From Streptomyces sp. WAC06614 (GTDB taxonomy: Bacteria > Actinomycetota > Actinomycetes > Streptomycetales > Streptomycetaceae), in the NCBI RefSeq assembly GCF_003949795.1, contig NZ_RPRY01000046.1, positions 1 to 33,457 on the forward strand: a DNA stretch of 33,457 nt. The letters run 5' to 3'. How positions within the stretch are numbered: the stretch's first letter is position 1; every line of letters starts with the position of its first letter. Below are positions 1-8,303 of this stretch, piece after piece. Position numbers and translations under genes: made by a program. The notes beneath the pieces were generated by a model. The model was not told the origin of the DNA, searched no databases, and was given only the letters and a program-made list of their open reading frames with translations.

Positions 1-52
1 GGGTGGGGCACTACATTGAGCGGCGGTACAGGGAACTAGGGGGCAGGGGTTC

Positions 53-2512
53 ATGGACAGGGACGGCATGTACGGCGGGTCCGGCGGGAACGGAGTGCCG
101 GACGCGGTGCCCCGTGCGGAGGTTCCTCGTCCGCTCGGCCTCCCGTCCCCTCCCGGAGACCGGCCGAAGGACGTACCGCCGGTCCCGGTCGCGGCTCCCG
201 CGGCCACCCAGGTCCCCCCGGTCCCGGCCGGGCTGCCCAGCGTGCCGCCGCCGCCCGCGCACCGGCCCGACGGCCGGCCCTCGCTCGCCGAGTGGATGCG
301 GACGCCGCGGCCCGCCGCTGCCCCGGGCGTCTGGCGGTACGGCTATGCGCCGCGGCCCGACCAAGAGCCCGAGCGCCTCCTGGACCGCGCCCTGGCCACC
401 GGCGCCCTGATCTCCTTCCTCGCCTGCGCCCTGCTCTGGTCCCTGCTGGAGCACGGGTACATCCCGTACGCGACGGTGCCGCTCAAGCTGTTCACTCCCC
501 GCGAGTGGTGGCAGTTCGGGAATGCCGTGGACGGCCGTGGTGCGGCCGCGCTGGAGTTCTACCGACTGCTGCTCACCGGCCTCCTCCTCTACGGCTTCGG
601 CCGGCTGGGCAGCTGGCGGACGGCGTTCGACCGGCTGATCGCCGCTCGTGGCCGGGGAGCCCGCGCGGCCGGCGCGGCCGTCGGGTTGCTGTGCGCGGCC
701 TGGCTGCTCATGACCGACACCGTTCCGGTCCATTCCCTGGTGTTCGGACACATCACGTACCACGAGTTCGACACCACCAGCGTGCAGCTCCTGCAGTGGT
801 CTCTGTACGCCGTCGTCTACGGCCCGCTGCTGTGGTGGTTCGGCCGCCTGGGCGGCTGGTTCGCCCGCGACACCGCGGGACCCGTGACAGTCCCAGGGGC
901 CACCGCGGCGGAGGCGCCTGCGCTCGCACCGGTGCCAGGGACGCCCGAGGATCCCGCGACCTGGCCCCGGCTGCGGGCGGCCGGACTCGGCGAGGCCGCC
1001 GACCGGCTCGCCGCCGAGGCCGCCGGCGGACGGATGAACGACGTGGACTACGCCCGCCTGCACCGCGCCTGGCAGTCGGTCCAGGCCGACCCCGGCCGCC
1101 TGGCCGCCTTCGACGACGCGGTCCGCAGCCAGGGCGCGGCCGCCTGTGTCCACCCCTCTCGCCAGCGGGACCTCCAGGCCCGGGCCGCCCGCCACGACCT
1201 CGCCGTCCGCCAGGTCCGCCTCGGCACCGTGGACTCCGGCGAGCGCACCCCCTATCCGTTGCGCGGCACCGGCTTCGCGCTGGACCCCGAGGTGCTCGGC
1301 ACCTCCTTGCTCGCGGTGGGACCCTCCGGCGCGGGCAAGACCCGGCGCCTGGTCCGGCCGGTCACCGAGTCCCTCGCCCTGCAGGCCCTCGCCGGACAGG
1401 CCGCCGTCATCGCGGTGGGCGCGGCCGGCACCGACCTCGGGCCCGACCGCTCCTACGACGTGGTCATCAAGATCGCCGATCCGGCCTCCGAGTACGACCT
1501 CGACCTGTACGGGGGTGCCACCGACCCCGACGAGGCCGCCTCCCTGCTCGCCGAGGCCTTCGCCGGGGACGCCCCGGGGGAGACCGTGCGGCGTGCCGCC
1601 ACCGCCCTGGCCCAGGTGCTCGGCCCCTTCCGCTTCGTCCACGGCCGGTTCCCCGGCGTTCCCGAGCTGCGCGAGCTGTTCGACGGAGGCCCGGCGGCAC
1701 GCGGCACCCTGCGCGCCGCTCTCCGGTCGGCCGGGGCGGAGGCGATGCTCCGCGAACTGGACGCGCGCGACCGCCAGGAAGCGGCGCCCGGAGACCCCGG
1801 GGCGCTGCTCGCGGACCGGATCGCCCTCCTGGACCGGCCCGCCTTCGCGGGCTTCTTCGACACCGGAGACACGGGCCGCCCCTTCTCCCTCCGGGCCCTG
1901 GAACACCCCCTGCGGGTCCGGATCGACCTGCCCGAACGGGGGCACGCCGCGGCTTCCCGGATGCTGGCCAGGCTCCTGCTCGCGCAGTTCACAGCGAGTG
2001 CCGAGGCCCGCGCCGACCGATCCCTGTTCGCCTGCCTCGTCCTCGACGACGCCGCACACACCGTGACCGCGGAGGCCGTCCGCGGGGTGCAGCGGCTCCG
2101 CTCCGCGAACGCCGGTGTCGTCCTGACCCTGCGCACCCTGGACGACGTGCCGGAGGAGCTGCGCACGCCGCTGCTGGGTTCGGTGGGCTGCCGCATGGCG
2201 TTCGGGGGGGTCACCACCTGGGACGGCAAGCGCTTCGCCGAGGCCTGGGGCACGGAATGGGTGGAGACCCGGGACGTCACCCACCGCACCGTCTACGCCG
2301 ACCAGCCCTTGACCCGCATGGTCAACTCCTTCCGCAAGCTGGTCACCGGCAAGGCCGTCACCACCGACGCGGTGACCGTACGGAAGGTCGAGCGCGAGCG
2401 GTGGTCCGCCTCGGAACTGGCGCACGCGGTGCCGGCCGGCCACGCGGTGCTCTCGCTGACCTCCGTGCGGGGGGAACGGGCGGCTCCGCTGCTCGTCCGG
2501 CTGGACGGCTGA
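53..2512 (+). CDS. Membrane-anchored VirD4/TraG-like ATPase (ATP/GTP-binding protein)
   Basis: Protein of 819 aa. The first ~110 residues are rich in Pro, Ala and Arg. Four hydrophobic segments follow (about residues 118-140, 165-185, 205-230 and 247-270). Next comes a cytoplasmic P-loop ATPase with Walker A G-P-S-G-A-G-K-T at 423-430 and a Walker B-like strand ending in D665-D666. The C-terminal part, with a W-D-G-K-R-F segment, looks like the TraM-recognition/TraG lobe of coupling proteins. The family pumps DNA or protein substrates at the membrane; the substrate here is unknown. The ATG at 53 follows a purine-rich AGGGGGCAGGGG site; a second in-frame ATG lies at 68. No relaxase or conjugation genes are nearby, so this is probably a chromosomal streptomycete protein and not part of a mobile element. 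The C-terminus is nearly repeated after the stop (see the repeat entry). The fold is confident; the role is not. Confidence 0.8.
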   Translation: MDRDGMYGGSGGNGVPDAVPRAEVPRPLGLPSPPGDRPKDVPPVPVAAPAATQVPPVPAGLPSVPPPPAHRPDGRPSLAEWMRTPRPAAAPGVWRYGYAPRPDQEPERLLDRALATGALISFLACALLWSLLEHGYIPYATVPLKLFTPREWWQFGNAVDGRGAAALEFYRLLLTGLLLYGFGRLGSWRTAFDRLIAARGRGARAAGAAVGLLCAAWLLMTDTVPVHSLVFGHITYHEFDTTSVQLLQWSLYAVVYGPLLWWFGRLGGWFARDTAGPVTVPGATAAEAPALAPVPGTPEDPATWPRLRAAGLGEAADRLAAEAAGGRMNDVDYARLHRAWQSVQADPGRLAAFDDAVRSQGAAACVHPSRQRDLQARAARHDLAVRQVRLGTVDSGERTPYPLRGTGFALDPEVLGTSLLAVGPSGAGKTRRLVRPVTESLALQALAGQAAVIAVGAAGTDLGPDRSYDVVIKIADPASEYDLDLYGGATDPDEAASLLAEAFAGDAPGETVRRAATALAQVLGPFRFVHGRFPGVPELRELFDGGPAARGTLRAALRSAGAEAMLRELDARDRQEAAPGDPGALLADRIALLDRPAFAGFFDTGDTGRPFSLRALEHPLRVRIDLPERGHAAASRMLARLLLAQFTASAEARADRSLFACLVLDDAAHTVTAEAVRGVQRLRSANAGVVLTLRTLDDVPEELRTPLLGSVGCRMAFGGVTTWDGKRFAEAWGTEWVETRDVTHRTVYADQPLTRMVNSFRKLVTGKAVTTDAVTVRKVERERWSASELAHAVPAGHAVLSLTSVRGERAAPLLVRLDG

Positions 2513-2566
2513 GGCGCACCCCGCGGCGAGCGCGCCGCCCCCCTGCTCGTCGAGCTCGCCGGGTAG
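2471..2566 (+). repeat. In-frame near-duplicate of the ATPase C-terminus after its stop
   Basis: The last 14 codons of the ATPase (2471-2512, ending TGA) recur 54 nt downstream in the same frame (2525-2566, ending TAG). Both read G-E-R-A-A-P-L-L-V-x-L-x-G-stop. Of the 13 sense codons, 3 are identical, 8 differ synonymously and 2 differ in amino acid (R to E, D to A). This is seen directly. A recombination scar or an old longer C-terminus are inferences. Confidence 0.8.
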
Positions 2567-2676
2567 CCGGGCCGCGGCGGTCGTCGGGCTGAGGGGACCC
2601 GTACGGGGTGGCAGAATCGAGGGGAGCCGTTCATACGTGGCGGCGAAATCCGCTGGTCCCGCCCCGAAAGTCCCCG

Positions 2677-4257
2677 ATGCCGCTCACCCTCGCCTCACTC
2701 GTCCAGCACTCGGCGCTCAAGCTCAGCGTCCGGGCCGGGGAGGGCCGCCTCGACACCCCGGTGCGCTGGGCGCACGTCAGTGAGCTCGCCGACCCCGTCC
2801 CCTACATGGAGGGCGGCGAGCTGCTGCTGATCACCGCGATGAAGCTGGACGCCGACGACCCCGACGAGATGCGCCGCTACGTGCGCCGCCTCGCCGCGGC
2901 CGGGGTCGTCGGGATCGGCTTCGCCGTCGGGGTGAACTACGAGCAGATCCCCGAGGCCCTGGTCGCCGCGGCCCGCGACGAGGACCTGCCGCTGCTGGAG
3001 GTGCCCCGGCGCACGCCGTTCCTCGCCATCAGCAAGGCCGTCTCCGCGGCCCTCGCCGCCGACCAGTACCGCGCCGTCACCGCCGGCTTCGAGGCCCAGC
3101 GCGAGCTGACCCGGGCCGCGCTGTCCGCCGACGGCCCCGCCGAGCTGCTGACCAGGCTGGCCGCGCACGTGCAGGGCTGGGCCGCGCTCTACGACGCCTC
3201 CGGCCAGGTGGTGGCCGCCGCGCCCGAGTGGGCCGCCCGCCGGGCCGCCCGGCTCACCCCCGACGTGGAACGGCTGCGGGAGCGGCCGGCCCCCGCCAGT
3301 GCCGTCGTCGGCGGCTCCGAGGACCGGGTCGAGCTCCAGTCGCTAGGCACCGGCCGACGGGCCCGGGGCGCCCTGGCCGTCGGGACCGCCGCCCCGCTGG
3401 GCACCGCCGAGCGGTACGCCGTCCACTCCGCCGTGGCCCTGCTGACCCTGACCACCGAACGCTCCCGCTCGCTGCACGACGCCGAGTCCCGGCTGGGCGC
3501 GGCCGTGCTGCGGATGCTGCTCGACGGGGAGGCCGCGCACGCCCAGGCCGTGGCCGGGGACCTCTACGGCGGCCTGCTCCAGGCCCCGTTCCGGCTCCTG
3601 GTGGCCGAACCGGCGCTGCCCGGTACCGCCCAGCCCGAGGGTCTGGCCCGGCTGGGGGACACCGTGGAGTCGGCCGCCGCGCGCACCGGCGAGGCCGTGC
3701 TCGTGGTGCCCGAGCCGGGCCGGCTGGTCGTACTGGCCGCCGACGGCGGGGCCGCCGTGCAGGCCGTGACCGACCACGCCGAGGCCCAGGAGTCCCGGCG
3801 CGGCCGGGACAGCACCGGCCCCGAGCCCGACGAACTGGTCGTGGGTCTGTCCGCGCCGGCCGGTCCGGCCGGCGCGGACGCCGCCTTCAAGCAGGCCGAC
3901 CAGGCCCTGGCGGTGGCCCGCCGGCGCGGCCGGCCGCTCGTGGAGCACGAGGACCTCGCGGCCGGCTCGGTGCTGCCGCTGCTCGGCGACGACGCGGTAC
4001 GGGCCTTCGCCGAGGGCACGCTGCGGGCCCTGCGCGAGCACGACGCGACCGGGCGCGGGGACCTGGTGGCCTCGCTCCAGGCGTGGCTGTCGCGGCACGG
4101 GCAGTGGGACGCGGCCGCCGCGGACCTCGGGGTGCACCGGCACACGCTGCGGTACCGGATGCGCAGGGTCGAGGAGATCCTCGGGCGGTCCCTGGACGAC
4201 CCGGACGTCCGCATGGAGCTGTGGCTGGCCCTCAAGGCCTCACCCCAGCCGTCCTAG
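2677..4257 (+). CDS. PucR-family transcriptional regulator
   Basis: Protein of 526 aa from ATG 2677. The N-terminal PucR domain begins at once (P-L-T-L-A-S-L-V) and runs to about residue 125. A central CdaR/GGDEF-like region follows. The C-terminal PucR helix-turn-helix is clear: D-A-A-A-A-D-L-G-V-H-R-H-T-L-R-Y-R from residue 478, then R-V-E-E-I-L-G. A GTG at 2608 is also open, but it would add 23 residues the family lacks, and CAGAAT at 2611-2616 looks like a -10 element inside that extension. PucR regulators usually control purine, amine or amino-acid catabolism in response to a metabolite. The next gene is an aldehyde dehydrogenase on the same strand, so control of that enzyme is a reasonable inference. 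The stop codon lies inside a 16-bp tandem repeat array. The family call is confident; the ligand is unknown. Confidence 0.88.
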   Translation: MPLTLASLVQHSALKLSVRAGEGRLDTPVRWAHVSELADPVPYMEGGELLLITAMKLDADDPDEMRRYVRRLAAAGVVGIGFAVGVNYEQIPEALVAAARDEDLPLLEVPRRTPFLAISKAVSAALAADQYRAVTAGFEAQRELTRAALSADGPAELLTRLAAHVQGWAALYDASGQVVAAAPEWAARRAARLTPDVERLRERPAPASAVVGGSEDRVELQSLGTGRRARGALAVGTAAPLGTAERYAVHSAVALLTLTTERSRSLHDAESRLGAAVLRMLLDGEAAHAQAVAGDLYGGLLQAPFRLLVAEPALPGTAQPEGLARLGDTVESAAARTGEAVLVVPEPGRLVVLAADGGAAVQAVTDHAEAQESRRGRDSTGPEPDELVVGLSAPAGPAGADAAFKQADQALAVARRRGRPLVEHEDLAAGSVLPLLGDDAVRAFAEGTLRALREHDATGRGDLVASLQAWLSRHGQWDAAAADLGVHRHTLRYRMRRVEEILGRSLDDPDVRMELWLALKASPQPS

Positions 4258-4458
4258 CCCCCGGCCGTCCTGGCCTCCAGTCGTCCTGGCCCCCGGCCGT
4301 CCTGGCCTCCAGTCTTCCTGGCCTCCAGTCTTCCTGGCCTCCGGCCGTCCTGGCCTCCAGTCTTCCTGGCCTCCGGCCGTCCCGGCCCCCAGCCGTCCTA
4401 GCCTCCGGCCGTCCTGGCCTCCGGCCGTCCTGGCCTCCGGCCGTCCTGGCCCCCGAAG
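4251..4458 (+). repeat. 13 x 16-bp tandem repeat array at the pucR 3' end
   Basis: Thirteen exactly phased 16-bp units start at 4251, 4267, 4283 and so on to 4443. The consensus is GTCCTGGCCTCCGGCC, with recurrent variants ending CCAGTC or starting TTCC. No spacer or indel interrupts the phase. The first unit contains the pucR TAG stop (4255-4257), and the unit at 4395 carries the same CTAG variant. Each unit has GGCC arms that can fold. The array starts within coding sequence and looks like a local minisatellite expansion. Confidence 0.95.
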
Positions 4459-4657
4459 GGCGTTGCCCCGTTCCCCGCGCCCCCGGCGGGACCGCGTGGC
4501 ACGGTCGGTCCGTCGGGGACATCGCCATTACGGCGAAGCGGCGCGGGGAGGTTCTCCATCGCGGACAAGCCACACTTCGGGCCCGCCGCCCTACCGTGAG
4601 AGGGACAGGCAGCGCCCTGCGCCGCACACCGCACACCTCCGAAGGGCCGGGATCCGC
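4459..4657. other. Non-coding region upstream of the aldehyde dehydrogenase gene
   Basis: Together with the repeat array this makes a 400-nt stretch without a gene. It holds a small inverted repeat, TCGCC-ATTAC-GGCGA (4522-4536), that could be an operator. It also has a TACCGT hexamer at 4592-4597 that fits a -10 box, with no clear -35, and a GAAGGG ribosome-binding site at 4641-4646. None of this proves promoter activity. Confidence 0.4.
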
Positions 4658-6103
4658 ATGACTTCCACCCACGCCTTCTGGCTCGCCGGCCGCCAGGCCA
4701 CCGGCGAGGACAGCTTCGACGTCCACAACCCGTGGGACGGCCGTCTCGTCGGCACCGTCAGCGTGCCGACCGACGCCCAGGTCGAAGAGGCCGTGGCCGC
4801 GGCGCACGCCGTGACGGCGGAGTTCTCCGCGACCCCCGCGCACGTCCGGGCCGCCGCCCTCGACCACGTGTCGAAGCGGCTCGCGGAGCGCACCGAGGAG
4901 ATCGCCCAGCTGATCTCCGCCGAGAACGGCAAGCCGATCAAGTGGGCCCGCGGTGAGGTCGGCCGCGCGGTGTCCGTGTTCCGCTTCGCCGCGGAGGAGG
5001 CCCGCCGCTTCAACGGTGGCGAGGCCCAGCGCCTGGACACCGACGCCGGTGGCGTCGGCCGCCTGGCCCTGACCCGCCGCTTCGTCAAGGGCCCGGTCCT
5101 CGGCATCGCGCCGTTCAACTTCCCGCTGAACCTGTGCGCCCACAAGGTCGCCCCGGCCATCGCCGTCGGCGCCCCGATCATCCTCAAGCCCGCCCCGGCC
5201 ACCCCGCTGTCCGGTCTGATCCTCGGCGAGCTGCTGGCCGAGACCGACCTGCCGGCCGGTTCCTGGTCCGTGCTGCCCGTCGCCAACGACAAGATGCCGG
5301 CCCTGGTCAAGGACGAGCGCCTGCCCGTCATCTCCTTCACCGGTTCCGACAAGGTCGGGTACGCCATCCAGCAGTCCGTGCCGCACAAGCACTGCACCCT
5401 GGAGCTCGGCGGCAACGCCGCGGCCGTGGTCCTCGCCGACTGGTCCTCCGAGGCCGACCTCGACTGGGCCGCCACCCGCATCGCCACCTTCTCGAACTAC
5501 CAGGCCGGCCAGTCCTGCATCTCCGTGCAGCGCGTGATCGCCGACGCCTCCGTCTACGACCGCCTGGTCGAGAAGGTCGTCGCCAAGGTCCAGGCCCAGG
5601 TCACCGGTGACCCGTCCGACGACGCGACCGACGTCGGCCCGCTGGTCTCCGAGGACGCCGCCAAGCGCGTGGAGTCCTGGGTGGACGAGGCCGTCTCGGC
5701 CGGCGCCAAGCTGCTCGCCGGCGGCAAGCGCGAGGGTGCCTCGTACGAGCCGACCGTGCTCGCCGAGCTGCCCGACGGCGTCACCCTCGCCTGCGAGGAG
5801 GTCTTCGGACCGGTCCTGACCCTGCACCGGGCCGAGGGCACCGACGAGGCCTTCGCCCAGGTCAACGACAGCAAGTTCGGCCTGCAGACCGGCGTCTTCA
5901 CGCACGACATCCAGGTCGCGTTCCGCGCCCACCGCGAGCTGGAGGTCGGCGGTGTGATCATCGGCGACGCGCCGTCGTACCGCGCCGACCAGATGCCCTA
6001 CGGCGGCGTCAAGCAGTCCGGCGTCGGCCGCGAGGGCGTCCGCTACGCGATGGACGACTACACGTACGAGCGGGTCCTGGTCCTCACCGGCCTCGACATC
6101 TGA
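4658..6103 (+). CDS. NAD(P)-dependent aldehyde dehydrogenase
   Basis: Protein of 481 aa, the usual length for a non-phosphorylating aldehyde dehydrogenase, which oxidises an aldehyde to the acid with NAD(P). The catalytic set is complete: N154 in P-F-N-F-P, the general base E249 in L-E-L-G-G-N, and the nucleophile C287 in G-Q-S-C. The conserved F-T-G-S and E-E-V-F-G-P motifs are also present. The ATG at 4658 follows GAAGGG by 11 nt. Frame stays open upstream to 4463, but that reaches almost to the repeat array and lacks family similarity. The PucR regulator upstream suggests catabolism of an amine- or amino-acid-derived semialdehyde; the sequence alone does not fix the substrate. Two strong hairpins follow the stop. 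Confidence 0.92.
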   Translation: MTSTHAFWLAGRQATGEDSFDVHNPWDGRLVGTVSVPTDAQVEEAVAAAHAVTAEFSATPAHVRAAALDHVSKRLAERTEEIAQLISAENGKPIKWARGEVGRAVSVFRFAAEEARRFNGGEAQRLDTDAGGVGRLALTRRFVKGPVLGIAPFNFPLNLCAHKVAPAIAVGAPIILKPAPATPLSGLILGELLAETDLPAGSWSVLPVANDKMPALVKDERLPVISFTGSDKVGYAIQQSVPHKHCTLELGGNAAAVVLADWSSEADLDWAATRIATFSNYQAGQSCISVQRVIADASVYDRLVEKVVAKVQAQVTGDPSDDATDVGPLVSEDAAKRVESWVDEAVSAGAKLLAGGKREGASYEPTVLAELPDGVTLACEEVFGPVLTLHRAEGTDEAFAQVNDSKFGLQTGVFTHDIQVAFRAHRELEVGGVIIGDAPSYRADQMPYGGVKQSGVGREGVRYAMDDYTYERVLVLTGLDI

Positions 6104-6122
6104 TCCCGTACGTCACGGACCG

Positions 6123-6157
6123 GCGGCCCGAACCTACTGTGCGGGGGTTCGGGCCGC
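6123..6157 (+). terminator. Hairpin after the aldehyde dehydrogenase gene
   Basis: A perfect 12-bp stem (6123-6134 with 6146-6157) with an 11-nt loop starts 19 nt after the stop. No U-run follows, which is normal for Streptomyces terminators. Confidence 0.7.
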
Positions 6158-6169
6158 CCCTCTTCACCC

Positions 6170-6207
6170 GGGCGGGCCGGTCGGATTTTCATCCGACCGG
6201 CCCGCCC
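6170..6207. terminator. Second hairpin, perfect 17-bp stem with TTTC loop
   Basis: The arms 6170-6186 and 6191-6207 are perfectly complementary around a 4-nt TTTC loop. This is one of the strongest hairpins in the window. It lies between the first terminator and the acyl-CoA dehydrogenase leader and would insulate the two genes. Confidence 0.75.
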
Positions 6208-6230
6208 CGGCTTTTCCCCGCGCCGGGGAA

Positions 6231-6254
6231 GGGGTACGACTCAGGGGTACGACT
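6231..6254 (+). promoter_or_regulatory. Direct repeat GGGGTACGACT x2 upstream of acyl-CoA dehydrogenase
   Basis: The 11-mer occurs at 6231-6241 and 6244-6254, a 13-bp period. A CTGACA hexamer (6253-6258) follows, with TAGCCC (6274-6279) 15 nt beyond it as a weak promoter pair. A regulator-binding site overlapping a promoter is plausible but inferred. Confidence 0.35.
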
Positions 6255-6305
6255 GACAGGTAGCACCCATCGGTAGCCCGACTCGGCGGCGAGGTGAGCC
6301 CCCTC

Positions 6306-8246
6306 ATGTCCGCAACACAGCCCGCACAGCCCAAGGTGACCGAGCGCGAGGCCCGGCAGGTGGCGGAAGCGGCCCGGGAACAGGACTGGCGCAAGCCCAG
6401 CTTCGCCAAGGAACTCTTCCTCGGCCGGTTCCGGCTGGACCTCATCCATCCGCACCCGATGCCCGACGCCGAGGACGTACGGCGCGGCGAGGCCTTCCTC
6501 GCCCGGCTGCGGGAGTTCTGCGAGCACGAGATCGACGGCCCGCGCATCGAGCGCGAGGCCCGCATCCCCGACGAGACCGTGCAGGGCCTGAAGGCCCTCG
6601 GCGCCCTCGGGATGAAGATCGACCCCAAGTACGGCGGCCTGGGCCTGACCCAGGTGTACTACAACAAGGCCCTCGCCCTGGTCGGCTCGGTCAGCCCCGC
6701 CATCGGCGCCCTGCTCTCGGCCCACCAGTCGATCGGCGTGCCCCAGCCGCTGAAGATCTTCGGCACCCAGGAGCAGAAGGACACCTTCCTGCCCCGCCTG
6801 GCCACCACCGACATCAGCGCCTTCCTGCTCACCGAGCCCGACGTCGGCTCCGACCCGGCGCGCCTGGCCACCACCGCCGTGCCGGACGGCGAGGAGTACG
6901 TCCTCGACGGCGTGAAGCTGTGGACCACCAACGGCGTGGTCGCCGACCTGCTCGTCGTCATGGCCCGGGTGCCCCGCGGCGAGGGCCACCCCGGCGGCAT
7001 CACCGCCTTCGTGGTCGAGGCCGGCTCGCCCGGGATCACGGTCGAGCACCGCAACGCCTTCATGGGCCTGCGCGGCCTGGAGAACGGCGTCACCCGCTTC
7101 CACCAGGTCCGGGTGCCCGCCGGGAACCGGATCGGCCCCGAGGGCTCCGGGCTCAAGATCGCCCTGACCACCCTCAACACCGGCCGCCTCTCGCTGCCCG
7201 CCATGTGCGTGGGCGCCGGCAAGTGGTGCCTGAAGATCGCCCGCGAATGGTCGGCGGTCCGCGAGCAGTGGGGCCGGCCCGTCGCCCGGCACGAGGCCGT
7301 CGGGTCCAAGATCTCCTTCATCGCGGCCACCACCTTCGCCCTCGAAGCCGTCGTGGACCTCGCCTCCCAGATGGCCGACGAGGACCGCAACGACATCCGC
7401 ATCGAGGCCGCCCTCGCCAAGCTCTACGGCAGCGAGATGGCCTGTCTGATGGCCGACGAGCTGGTCCAGATCCGCGGCGGCCGCGGCTTCGAGACCGCCG
7501 AGTCGCTCGCCGCCCGTGGCGAACGGGCCGTCCCCGCCGAGCAGCTCCTGCGCGACCTGCGGATCAACCGGATCTTCGAGGGCTCCACCGAGATCATGCA
7601 CCTGCTGATCGCGCGCGAGGCCGTCGACGCCCACCTGTCCGTGGCCGGCGACCTCATCGACCCCGACAAGGCCCTGGCCGACAAGGCCAAGGCGGGCGCC
7701 CGGGCCGCCGGGTTCTACGCCCGCTGGCTGCCCAAGCTGGCCGCCGGACCCGGCCAGGTCCCCGGCACGTACCGGGAGTTCCACCCGGCCGGCCACCCCG
7801 ACCTCGCCACCCACCTGCGCTATGTCGAACGCGGCGCGCGCAAACTCGCCCGGTCCACCTTCTACGCCATGTCCCGCTGGCAGGGCCGGATGGAGACCAA
7901 GCAGGGCTTCCTGGGCCGGATCGTCGACATCGGCGCCGAGCTGTTCGCCATGAGCGCGGCCTGCGTACGGGCCGAGCACCTGCGCGCCACCGGCGACCAC
8001 GGCCGCGAGGCCTACCAGCTCGCCGACGCCTTCTGCCGGCAGTCCCGGCTGCGGGTCGAGGAGCTGTTCGGCCGGCTGTGGTCCAACACCGACGACCTCG
8101 ACCGCAAGGTGGTCTCCGGGGTGCTCCAGGGCACCTACACCTGGCTGGAGGAAGGCGTGCTCGACCCCTCCGGCGACGGCCCCTGGATCGCCGACGCCGC
8201 ACCGGGACCGTCCCGTCACAAAAACGTTCACCGCCCGTTCCGCTGA
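6306..8246 (+). CDS. Acyl-CoA dehydrogenase, long (VLCAD-like) form
   Basis: Protein of 646 aa; classic acyl-CoA dehydrogenases have about 380, so this is the longer type with a C-terminal extension after about residue 440. Signature F-L-L-T-E-P-D-V-G-S-D is present, as is the second signature with catalytic glutamate E425 in R-I-F-E-G-S-T-E-I. It should use FAD to make trans-2-enoyl-CoA from a fatty acyl-CoA in beta-oxidation. Start: ATG 6306 sits 7 nt after GAGGTGAG. The in-frame GTG at 6294 is part of that ribosome-binding site and is rejected. It is preceded by two hairpins and a direct repeat, so it probably has its own promoter. Chain-length preference cannot be read from the sequence. 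Confidence 0.92.
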   Translation: MSATQPAQPKVTEREARQVAEAAREQDWRKPSFAKELFLGRFRLDLIHPHPMPDAEDVRRGEAFLARLREFCEHEIDGPRIEREARIPDETVQGLKALGALGMKIDPKYGGLGLTQVYYNKALALVGSVSPAIGALLSAHQSIGVPQPLKIFGTQEQKDTFLPRLATTDISAFLLTEPDVGSDPARLATTAVPDGEEYVLDGVKLWTTNGVVADLLVVMARVPRGEGHPGGITAFVVEAGSPGITVEHRNAFMGLRGLENGVTRFHQVRVPAGNRIGPEGSGLKIALTTLNTGRLSLPAMCVGAGKWCLKIAREWSAVREQWGRPVARHEAVGSKISFIAATTFALEAVVDLASQMADEDRNDIRIEAALAKLYGSEMACLMADELVQIRGGRGFETAESLAARGERAVPAEQLLRDLRINRIFEGSTEIMHLLIAREAVDAHLSVAGDLIDPDKALADKAKAGARAAGFYARWLPKLAAGPGQVPGTYREFHPAGHPDLATHLRYVERGARKLARSTFYAMSRWQGRMETKQGFLGRIVDIGAELFAMSAACVRAEHLRATGDHGREAYQLADAFCRQSRLRVEELFGRLWSNTDDLDRKVVSGVLQGTYTWLEEGVLDPSGDGPWIADAAPGPSRHKNVHRPFR

Positions 8247-8303
8247 CCTGCGATCATCGCCCCGGCGCCGGACCGGCGCAGCGGGCGACGAACGGGGAGA
8301 CGG

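Noticed and set aside
53..2512. Conjugation or plasmid-transfer module
   Set aside because: The ATPase resembles coupling proteins, but no relaxase, replication or integration gene or att site is near, and flanks are chromosomal housekeeping genes.
2608..2676. Upstream GTG start for the PucR regulator
   Set aside because: It adds residues outside the PucR domain and includes a -10-like CAGAAT; ATG 2677 fits the family.
4251..4458. CRISPR array
   Set aside because: The 16-bp units are directly adjacent with no spacers and no cas genes are nearby; it is a tandem minisatellite.
6294..6305. GTG start for acyl-CoA dehydrogenase
   Set aside because: This GTG lies inside the GAGGTGAG ribosome-binding site for ATG 6306.
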